The notes below the pieces were generated by a model. That model was not told the DNA's origin and made no database searches. It saw nothing but the letters and a program-made list of their open reading frames with translations. Below, piece by piece: positions 55,111 through 64,000 of a DNA stretch of 64,000 nucleotides; positions within the stretch are counted from its first letter, which is position 1; every line of letters starts with the position of its first letter. The stretch comes from Hermodice carunculata. Lineage: Eukaryota > Annelida > Polychaeta > Eunicida > Amphinomidae. The position numbers and the translations under genes are program-made. The DNA is taken from contig OZ026612.1 of the NCBI GenBank assembly GCA_964020975.1, positions 133,348,441 to 133,412,440 of the forward strand, written 5' to 3'.

Positions 55111-56225
55111 CAGATTTCGGCTTTCTGGGCAAAAAGGACATTACTTTCTTGTTTGAGTTTTGAAAAAGAAACTGATTTCCTGAAAAAAAAAAATAAATAA
55201 GAAGAACTGAAGACTCTTACCCGTGAAAATAAGCTCCCATAAATCTCTGGAAGAGCTTGGCTGAAGTTTTCAGAATAGGAAATCCAATATGGCCACCACC
55301 AGCAATACTGAGAAATAAATTTGGTATCCAAAAGGTTTTAAAATGAGTAAATTACCTCTATTTGGGGTAATTTTAGGGCAAGGAATTCATTTTTTTTTTA
55401 TGTATTTGTTGACATTAGGTCACCCCATCATGACACAATCCAAGATGGCGATAGATTCTTGTGACCAAAACACATTTTTAATAAAAAAAAGACATGTATC
55501 TCAAAGAAATAAAAATTGATGGCATTATCTATGAATGGTTTACACATGAAATGCTAGATATATAGATTTTTTTGTAAGTCAGGTCACTTCATGATAATGA
55601 AATCTAAGATGTCCACCAGTCGCAGTGGCCAAAGTACAATTAAGATGCTGAATAAGTATAAATTGATAAATGATAAAGGAAATGCATGTATTGGAAATTT
55701 GCAACTTGTTAATGAGATATCTTTATATATGAGACTTTTCCACTTGAATGGATCTGGTGTACTCGTTTTACTTTTATTGTGTGCCACATGCATCCAAATA
55801 ATATCTCTTTCCTCTACATTGGCTGGGAGATGTAATTTCGGACTGCTTGTGAATGTACTAGGCCACCTTTATTTATAGTTGTGGCAGAGTTTGTTTTTAG
55901 TTATGCATGACACTCACATCAGCTCACGAGAGGTGTCACTTCCCCAAGTCACACAGTGCAAGTTTCTGCCATTGGGTCTCAATACAATGTAACTACTGTC
56001 TCAGTGTTATTATTGTTGCAGTTATATTGTTACCACCAAGATTATTCCGTTTCCTGCATACCAGCGCAACTGAGGATATCATGGATATATTTCTCCCAAC
56101 CACTGTTCCCATTGCAAAATTGTACATAATTTCCCAACATACATTTGTAGAAAATTTTGGTCACAAGCTTTTGGATGAGTCCAATATTTGATTACTTCAC
56201 ATATATTTCAATTAAGAGTGGGTAA
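55111..56225. other. IMMP1L intron; nothing recognised
   Basis: Low-complexity AT-rich sequence with short open frames but no family motifs or splice-bounded exons. Confidence 0.45.
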
Positions 56226-56237
56226 AAATGTTCTTTT

Positions 56238-57150
56238 TAGCTCTCCTGACTAAAGATCGCAGAGCTTATGTGACCGCTTATGTCCATCATACCTTACACA
56301 CTCACTTTCATTGTTAGTACATAAGTGTATTACATACTAGAGATGTTCGTTAACTTTTACTCATTAGCACGATACTGTCCACAGTTTTCAAGTTAGCCCA
56401 ATATAACTTTCAGGACTTACAGGGTGTATGAAAATCTAGGTCCCTTTCGACATTGGTAGTGCCACCTACAATATTATGCAATAAAGGGTTAAAATGTGAA
56501 AATCTTGTGAACACTCCAGCATCTTTAATTTTTGGAAGATCTTCATGGAATTTGGTGGGGTTGTTGCAGAGGTCAAAGTCTAAGTTGGTAATGATACTAG
56601 TAGTGCCACCTATAATTTGACAGAAATTATGAGCCAAAATGTGTTATAAGATATAAAATTTCATATTTGATTAGACTTGCCAAATTTATAGGATAAATAA
56701 ATCATGTCCAGTCTTAGAATGTTATATAATATGCATGACCTTGATGTATTTTTGTGAGGTCACCATGCCTGTAAAGTTGAAAGAGGTGATTTGTAATGGC
56801 AGGGTGAAGCTTGGCCTTCAATGGCAATGTTAGCACAGCACCAGGCAGGCCTATGGGCCTCTTGTATTACATACTAGTGACCTTGATCTTCTGTCCCAAG
56901 GTCACTAAGGACACAAAGTTAAGGACTCGCTCGCCTTGGCACATGCAACAATATCCATCACAGGAATTGCACAAATAAGCTATGCTTACATGTGGAGGAA
57001 AGTGCCATCTGGTGGACATACCAGACACTAAAATCACATAAGCTTTATATGCTCAGATGCCACTCAAGAACTCGCAACTATGAAATGAATATATAGGTGC
57101 AATATAGCCACGGTGCCAGCAGAACATTGGGCCCATGGGCCTCTTGTTTA
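56238..57150 (+). mobile_element. Repeat ending GGGCCTCTTGTT (two 3' termini)
   Basis: It begins TTTAGCTCTCCTGACTAAAG. Termini CAGGCAGGCCTATGGGCCTC and TTGGGCCCATGGGCCTCTTG lie at about 56850-56875 and 57125-57150. Related to 13236-13860 in the opposite orientation. Confidence 0.6.
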
Positions 57151-57392
57151 CAGCTCCTAAGTTCCTTTAAAACTGGGCAGTTGGTCGATTTTCAGTGATC
57201 CCCCAATACATATTTTCAGAATTGAACACAAGTACTTTATATGTTTGTAATCATATGTACCTGGTACATGTATGCTACCCCTGCATCAGGGGATCAATTA
57301 AATATTATGTAACAAGTGCTCTCCCCTGCCTGTGGCAAAGTCCTTATGATTTAATCACTTAGTCCCTGAGACACAGTGTTATATGCTTGCAG

Positions 57393-57481
57393 TGTTCGGG
57401 GCCCTCCATGGAGCCCACCATCCATTCCAGTGATGTTGTGCTGACTGAACACATCAGTGTTAATTTCCAAAAGGTGGACAG
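57393..57481 (+). CDS. IMMP1L: IMMP1L exon with catalytic serine
   Basis: The acceptor ATGCTTGCAG gives phase 0 in, and AG-GTGAGT gives phase 2 out. It encodes CSGPSMEPTIHSSDVVLTEH, then ISVNFQKVD and the first two bases of an Arg codon. CSGPSMEPTI is the signature box I of inner membrane peptidase 1; the Ser in PSMEP is the nucleophile. Exon length and the Arg split across the junction match human IMMP1L exactly (30 residues from CSGPSMEPT to the Arg before GDIV). The exons with the catalytic Lys (KRVIGLEGD region) and the C-terminus were not found before 64000. Confidence 0.95.
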
Positions 57482-57879
57482 GTGAGTACATGTACAGTAG
57501 TACCTGCAATAAACCACTGACATGAAAGACCACCTGGCTTTTGTGACTACATTTCTGAAGGCACAGCAATCTATAGTCTAGGTAACTTTACCACCTGCTG
57601 TATGTGACTACCTGTGGTTGGCAAAGGCACAGTCTCAAATACATATAGCATCAATACTACTGTATTGGGAGATGGAGATGGGCCTCTCTCCTGGATTTTA
57701 ATGTTCATGAAAAAACATATACACATAGTTCATGGGAAATTAGATACACAGTGCTTGTATTGTAAAAGGGACAGAACAGTTTTTGACCATTTAGTCAGAA
57801 CTCTAATTAAGCTGTCTGCATTAGACACAATGGTTGTGTTGTAAAAGGGACAGAACAGTTTTTTAGACTTTTATGTTAT

Positions 57880-58585
57880 GACTAGCAATACATCATCCAC
57901 AATTCACATTTTCGACTTCTCCAAAATTGTCAGCCATATTCACTTCAAACATGATGAGGATGTGCCTTGGGTGTGTCTCTACCAAATTGTTCAAATGGTC
58001 AGGTGCCAGTGATTTTTGGAATTTTTTATGATTTTTTTCGAAAACCTTTAAAAAGTTATAATAGGAAAGTTTAACATGGAAATTTCTTGTAATGGTTGTA
58101 ACTTAAATTATTTTGGCCAGATTTGTGCCAAACTTGGTAGGGATTTACCTTTTATAAGTGTCTCCCTATTTTGTGCAAATGGTCATGCTCCAGTGATGTT
58201 TGGACCTTGACCTCATTCCCAAGGTCACAGGACAACCGACACAAAATTTACTGTTCACTTGATAACTTAAGATCTGTTTTGAGTTAGGACCTTGATGTTG
58301 CATATTTTAATTTTTCTCAATGAAGGTCATGCTAGGACAGTAGGAGTGACGTTGACCTCGTTTCCGAGGTCACAGTGCAACATACATGAATTTTACTCTT
58401 CACTATAACCTGAGAACTACATGAAATGGGACCTTGACCTTGTTGCTCATGTTAGTGTTCTTCTATGAAGGTCAGACTTACTCAGTACATGGGTGACCTT
58501 GATCCTATATCCCAAGTTAACAGAGCTGCAAGTGTGATGAATGTCCAGGTCAGCTGAGCATGGGCTGTTCACACAGCCTCCTCTT
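57880..58585 (+). mobile_element. TCAGCTGAGC-family repeat
   Basis: It includes CACATTTTCGACTTCTCCAA, CACTTCAAACATGATGAGGA and the 3' terminus GTCAGCTGAGCATGGGCTGT-TCACACAGCCTCCTCTTG. Confidence 0.7.
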
Positions 58586-59118
58586 GATGTTTTAGTCAGG
58601 ACTCTGATTAAGCTGTCTGCATTAGACACAATGGTTGTGCATGTTCAGGGTGTGGAAATTTGTATGATCTTATGTCTGGCACAAGCTAAAGTTTCATGAG
58701 AACAAATGGCTTTTAAAATCATTTATCATGTGGATAAGCGGAAATTAGCCTGCTTAATTCAACCAGGTATGTCACACAAGATTGTTTCAGACTTTTCACA
58801 TGCTTGATCAGCATTTATAATCTGAGTTCACTGTGTTTGGTACATTTACTGCACCAGCTTAGCATTAGCCAGGTAATGTTATCAGGAGGACAAGTGAACA
58901 TTTTACATCTCATTCCTTGTTGACAAGAGGATCTTGATTTTTTTTTTCTCCCCATGATGTTTGTATTTCCCAGAATACATTTGTACTTCATATACCCGGT
59001 ACCTGCATCTGGTGTAAAATAAAAGATAGGACCTTGTGAGTGTGCATGCAAGCTGCTCTTTTTGACTTGAGTGCAGCAGCTGTACTGGTATTAATGCTGG
59101 CAAAATAGGAAGCATTAA

Positions 59119-59270
59119 CTGCAGTGAAACCTCATAATAATGACTCCATCAGTTCCCTGCAAAACATGTCAGATATTTGAATATGTCATGAATAAGTCAA
59201 ATACCAAAGAAATTGCATAGGTGAATGTATGTCAGATATCCAGGTGTCATTATGACGAGGTTTCACTATA
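59119..59270. mobile_element. Mariner-type MITE, about 152 bp
   Basis: Inverted ends GCAGTGAAACCTCATAATAA and TTATGACGAGGTTTCACTAT. Confidence 0.75.
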
Positions 59271-59378
59271 AATAAATCACGATGGCATGACACATTATGC
59301 CCCAGAGTATAGTTTGCTTTTTATTCAGACAGCATTTGAAAAAATAGAGAATAAAAATGAATAAATAAATGATTCAAA

Positions 59379-59609
59379 TTAACTCCTTCAGTGCCAAATT
59401 TTGGACTGAGTTAACAGCTTTTCTCAGTGCGACCAGTGCATGCCGAGAAAAGCTGTTGACCTGGGATATTCTCTATGGAACTATAGGCATACTGGTACTT
59501 GAATGAAAGGTCTTTTTACGAGGAATGCAAATCTCGGATCCTAATGTAATTCAGACTAGTTTGACTCAAGTAGATCTACTTTAGTTGTCATTGGCACTAA
59601 AAGAGTTAA
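59379..59609. mobile_element. piggyBac-like TTAA MITE (copy 10)
   Basis: It begins TTAACTCCTTCAGTGCCAA and ends TTGGCACTAAAAGAGTTAA, with both TTAA sites intact. The hairpin pairs GTTAACAGCTTTTCTC with GAGAAAAGCTGTTGAC. Confidence 0.9.
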
Positions 59610-59766
59610 CTTCAATTTGAGAGAAACTAAACTAATGGCACCTTATTGTATTACAAATCAGTCCTTTCTTTATTCATTATGACTGTGTGCCAATACAGAC
59701 ATATTGTTTTTCTGGGAATTCATTCTGTCTCTCTCTCTTTCTCCTCTCTTCCTCTCTCTGTCTCCC

Positions 59767-59928
59767 CCTACCTACCTACCTACCTACCTACCTACCTACC
59801 TACCTACCTACCTACCTACCTACCTACCTACCTACCTACCTACCTACCTACCTACCTACCTACCTACCTGCCTACCTACCTACCTACCTACTTTACCTTA
59901 CCTACCTACCTACCTACCTACCAACCAG
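59767..59928. repeat. (CTAC)n tetranucleotide microsatellite
   Basis: About 40 units with a few interruptions near 59868-59900. Tyr-Leu-Pro-Thr open frames through it are artefacts. Confidence 0.96.
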
Positions 59929-60154
59929 CAAATTTGTCCAACATTAGAAAACTTTTATACAATAGAAACTCCAAACTTGGCTTGATTATACTTCCATACA
60001 TTAAGTCTTGAGTTTTTGTCCAGAGGTTCAGTATTTTGAAAATTATGCAAATCAGGCCATTTGAAAATTTAAATCTTGAATACCTCCAAAACTATTATAG
60101 GTACAAATAACCCATCCAACTTCAATTCATACGTTTGTAACACTGGACATTTTT

Positions 60155-61135
60155 TGCTCAGCTGACATGTCAGTCAGCTGAGCTTGTGTGGTGGTTGTGC
60201 ATCCAGCGCCTGTCCGTTGGCATCCACAATTCACATTTTTTACTTCTCCAATACCACAGGCAGATTCACCTCAAACTTGGTGGAAATGTACCTTCGGTGC
60301 ATCTTTACCAAGTTTGTTCAAATGGTCAGGCTCCAGTGATTTTTGGACTTTTGTTTATGAATTTTTTTTTGGGGGGGGGGGGGGACAAATCTTAAAAAAT
60401 CTCCAAAATGGCTCACCAAATTGCTCTGATATCACACAGAACCCTTCTATGGACTCCTAGTTCTTAATTGTTCCTCATGTGGTGCTGCAATTTTTTTTCT
60501 AATTTTTTGTGTGTTTTTTGTTATTTTCAACTTCTCCAGAACCTTTTCTCAGATAAGCTGAAACTTGGTGAATATGTTCCTTGAGGAAGGGTCACACATG
60601 CTTGTTCAGTAGGTGGCACTGCGGTGTATTCCTGATTTTTAACTATTTTTTCAATTCTAGTATTTATTGGTGAATGCACCTTTCCTATTGATTTCATGTA
60701 CTATGTAATTCAATGTGCATTCTAATTCTCGTTCACATTTTTGAGTTCCTCTCTGAAACCGTTGTACAGAACTTGGTGGCAATGTACCTTGGGTAGATCT
60801 CTACCAAGTTTGTTCAAATGGCCATGCTTCAGTGATTTTGGATTTTGTATGATGTTTTTTGGTCTTTTTAGAGGGGCAAATCTTAAAATTTTTTCTTTTT
60901 CAAAACTGCTTACCCAATTGCTTTGATATGACACAGGAACACCCCTAGGGACTCCTAGTTCTGAATTTGTTCACCAGGTGGTGCTGCAATAAAAATATAT
61001 TGATTTTTTTGTGTTTATGCAATTTTCAACTTCTTCTCCAGAACCGTCACTCAGATTAAGCTGAAACTTAGTGAATATGTTTTTTGTGAAACGGTCAAAC
61101 AAAATTGTTCACCAGGTGGCACTGCTGTGGATTTT
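60155..61135 (+). mobile_element. TCAGCTGAGC-family repeat with intact 5' hairpin
   Basis: It begins GCTCAGCTGACATGTCAGTC-AGCTGAGC, then GTGGTGGTTGTGCATCCAGC. Two tandem internal units (CAAACTTGGTGGAAATGTAC and GGTGGCAATGTACCTTGGGT) follow. A G run lies at 60371-60384. The 3' end is replaced by the repeat starting at about 61140. Confidence 0.7.
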
Positions 61136-61139
61136 ATAT

Positions 61140-62235
61140 TCTTAATGAATTTTTACCCCAGTGCCCATAAGGCAAGGGGGGTATTGTCATCACCTACACA
61201 TCTGTCCGTCCATGCTTCGTTAACATTATATCTCCACAAATACTCATTTTACAGAGACCAAATCTTTTTATCACAGGGGGTCCTTGAGGTGCTTCAGGTG
61301 CCTATTGATAAGTAAGACATTAGGTCTCATTTTTAGGTCACAGTACTACATTGCAGAAAAAAATGGAGTTAACACAATATCTTAAAAACTTAAATGTAGC
61401 TTCACAATTATATATGACAGTTGGTCCTAAAAATGCTCCAGATGCCTATGGAAAACTAGGTCACTGGGTCACATATTTAGGTCACAGTGCTGCATTGAGG
61501 AAAAATGGCCATACCATGATATCTTCAAATATTAAATTACACATTGTACCTGCACCAATTCTTTATGACAGTTGGTCCTAGAGATGCCTCAGAAACCTAG
61601 TGGAAACTAGGTCACTGGGTCACATATTTAGGTCACAGTGCTGCATTGAAAAAAAATGGGACTTGCCACGTCAAAATACTCTTTTTACAAAGACCAAATT
61701 TTTATCACCTAGGGCCATTGAGGTGCTTCAGATGCCTATGGAAAAGTAGGTCACTAGGTCACATATTTAGGTCACAGTACTACATTGAGGAAAAAATGCC
61801 ATGCACACAATTCTAAAAAATATTGAATTTAGCTTCATCAATTATTTATGACAGTTGGTCCTGAGGATACCTCAATTGCCTCTTGAAAACTAGGTCCCTT
61901 GGTCAGAATATAGGTTACAGTGCTACAATGAAGAAAAATGGCCATACCATGATATCTTCATATATTAAATTAATCATTGTAGTTGCACCAATTATCTATG
62001 ACAGTTGGTCCTAAGGATGCCTCAGACACCTAGTGAAAACTAGGTCGCTGGGTCACATATTTAGGTCACAGTGCTTCATTGAAGAAAAATGACCTGGGCA
62101 TGACATCTCTGCTCATTTGCACCAAAGCTTTGTCATTAGGTCAAAGAGAAGTAACCTTGACCTACTGGAGAGATATTGTTGTCACTTAGGCGTCTGTCTG
62201 TCTGTCTGTCTGTCCTGGCCAAGGGGTTTGCGGTC
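61140..62235 (+). repeat. ~146-bp tandem repeat block, about 6 copies, with TGTCCGTCC edges
   Basis: The unit contains GACAGTTGGTCCTAA-GATGCCTCAG, AACTAGGTCACTGGGTCACA, TATTTAGGTCACAGTGCTGC and ATTGARGAAAAATGG. Anchors lie near 61418, 61567, 61851 and 61997. A GTCTGTCTGTCT run marks the right edge (62193-62212). Confidence 0.85.
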
Positions 62236-62239
62236 ACTG

Positions 62240-62705
62240 CTTGGCTTCTAATTCATTTTGGTTACTTAAAGGTAAATGCAGCTTCCTTATTGATTACTGT
62301 GTAAGTCAGTGGGCTTTCTAAAGCTTATTCACATTTTGGCCTTCTCCCAAGAAACAGTCTGTCAGATTGACTTCAAACTTAATGGCAATGTGCCTTGGAT
62401 GGGTCTCTACCAAATTCGTTCAGTTGGTCATGTTTCAGTGATTTTTGGATTTTTTATGATTTGATTTTTTTTTTTTTTTTTTTTTTTTGGAAAACATTTA
62501 AAAAAGTTTTACTATGGAATTTTAACATGGGGATTTCTTGTAATGGTTATAACTTCAAGAATTTTTGCAAAATTGCGTCAAACTTGGTAGGAATATACCT
62601 TTGATAAGTGTCTACACATTTTGTGCTATCCCAAGTTCACAGAGCCATAAGTGTGATGAATATCTAGGTCAGCTGAGTGTGGGCTGTTCACACAGCCCTC
62701 TTGTT
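62240..62705 (+). mobile_element. TCAGCTGAGC-family repeat, 3' part
   Basis: Internal strings TTGACTTCAAACTTAATGGC and GGATGGGTCTCTACCAAAT, a T run at 62466-62488, and the 3' terminus GTCAGCTGAGTGTGGGCTGT-TCACACAGCCCTCTTGTT. Confidence 0.7.
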
Positions 62706-63490
62706 GTAATTTATATGTGACCTCTAAAGGTCAAAGGTCATGGTCATTTGGATCTTTGAAATTTTCATCCCGCAATAACTTGGCCAATTTTGATCCAATT
62801 TTAACCATGTTGTACCCAAATTGCAGGTTTTGGAACACTGCACATTTTTGTAATTTACATGTGACTTTCAAAGGTCCGGGTCATTTTGCCATTTGAAATG
62901 TCCTTCTTACTATAACTCAGTCAATTTTATATCCCATTTTGATCATGTAGGGCTCAAATGTTAGATATTGTAACATTGCACATTTTCATAATTTATATGT
63001 GACTTCTAAAGGTTAAAGGTCAAGGATATTTGGCCCTTTGAAATTATCATCTAGCCATAATGTGGTCAATTTTCATCTGATTTGGTTCATGTTGGGCTCA
63101 AAATGCAGATATTTTAACACAACACATTTTTGTAATTTACATAGGACCTCTAAAGGTCTCAGTTCAAGGTCATTTGGCCTTTGAAATTTTTATCAAGCAA
63201 TTTTCTTCCAATTTCAGTCATGTGTGGCTAAAATTGTAGGTGTTGCAACACAGCACATTTTTGTTATGTACATGTAATCTCTATGAGTCAACAGTTAAGG
63301 TCATTTGGACCTTTGAAAGTTTCATCTGGCCATAACATGGTCAATTTTCATCCAATTTTAATTATGTTTAACATAAATTTTATATATTGTAACACTGTAT
63401 ATCTTTGTAATTTACATGTGATATCTAAAGGGCAAAGGTCAACGTTATTTCTAAGGTGTTTACAATTTACATCTAGCCATATTTACAACT
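62706..63490 (+). repeat. ~140-bp satellite-like repeat, about 5 copies
   Basis: The unit contains TTGTAATTTACATGTGACCT, CTAAAGGTCAAAGGTCA, GGTCATTTGGCCTTTGAAAT, TTTTCATCCAATTT and TAACACTGCACATT. Anchors at about 62718, 62862, 62999 and 63143. It is the opposite-strand counterpart of 1-540. Confidence 0.85.
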
Positions 63491-64000
63491 TTTGAAGGCA
63501 CACAGATTTGCTTTGAGCAAATCTTCTTTTCTAGTTCTACTTTCTACATTCAAATGTTAAGAAATCAATACATACATGTATCATGACTTTCAATTTTATG
63601 GCTCTTGCAGATGTTGCAACTGAAGCAGTTTCGCCTCCCTATTGAAGATACATGCTTTAAAAACACACACACAATACATGTAGATGAAAATGTAACCTGA
63701 TACAAAATCAGTCAGATTCAATTTGCTATATATTGAGGTACAAGTGCTTCATCTGCACAGGAGATCCATTGAATGCAATGTCTGTTCTTTTTGTATGTTT
63801 ATCCTTCCATCATGAATAGTAGGCCAGTTTTGCCTTAATAGCAAATACATATTCTCACACAGTAAAATGTACATGAGATCTTTGACCAACTGAAGTGTTT
63901 ACTTGTTATGTATCATAGACTTCAAGGTAAGATATTAAGCCAAACTCTACACTTAAGTAGAAAAACTCAACACAGTCCTCTTATTTATCACAGATTGTAA
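63491..64000. other. Right edge; no gene seen
   Basis: AT-rich DNA with no recognisable exon or repeat terminus. Presumably IMMP1L intron. Confidence 0.45.

Noticed and set aside
59646-60011. Tyr-Leu-Pro-Thr repeat protein
   Set aside because: A CTAC microsatellite is open in three frames by chance; no start context or splice evidence.

Overview
The window is animal nuclear DNA: AT-rich, intron-rich, with GT-AG spliced exons, about a dozen microsatellites and minisatellites, many short DNA transposons and two decayed LINE fragments. The repeats (TTAA-flanked MITEs, satellite-core elements resembling bivalve pearl/Helentron-associated elements, TCAGCTGAGC-type repeats) suggest a marine invertebrate, possibly a mollusc. 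That placement is a guess from repeat style. A 200-base N run (40278-40477) marks a scaffold gap.

Two host genes are supported. On the minus strand, coding from 33066 down to 9137, lies a CREC-family gene (calumenin/reticulocalbin type): a secreted-pathway EF-hand Ca2+-binding protein with a signal peptide and a C-terminal HDEF retrieval signal. It is unusually modular. Shared exons E1 (signal peptide) and E2 are followed by two alternative EF1-EF2 exons: E3a is calumenin-like, and E3b with companion E4b resembles Cab45/SDF4. After these come two complete tandem copies of the C-terminal half: cassette a (E5a-E6a-E7a-E8a, 26732-24146) and cassette b (E5b-E6b-E7b/E7c-E8b, 19252-9137). In cassette b exon 7 is duplicated again. 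Each cassette has its own stop codon. Matched intron phases allow swapping between cassettes but put most same-position duplicates out of frame with each other, which is the signature of mutually exclusive splicing. Predicted products are 327-348 aa.

On the plus strand is the 5' part of IMMP1L (mitochondrial inner membrane protease subunit 1): a start-codon exon (50505-50677) and the catalytic-serine exon (57393-57481). The remaining exons are presumably beyond 64000. The two genes are head to head. A CCAAT-box segment near 44290-44530 has a good splice donor pointing each way and is a candidate shared promoter. In human 11p13 IMMP1L and RCN1 also lie in one neighbourhood, so the pairing may be ancient linkage.

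Layout. 1-9136: satellite, LINE fragment, A/C-rich minisatellites, decayed repeats and the 3' flank of the CREC gene. 9137-33066: CREC gene, its introns carrying TTAA MITEs, TA-flanked MITEs, a LINE fragment and a 43-bp minisatellite that appears to have grown out of the exon 7c splice site. 33067-44287: candidate first intron or upstream region, with a 33-bp-stem hairpin, a 146-bp tandem array split by a 1.7-kb element with a 9-bp target duplication, and the N gap. 44288-64000: IMMP1L, whose introns hold two satellite-core elements, one with 137 uninterrupted TTC/GAA triplets and a nested CAGGG-ended element, and several more repeat families.
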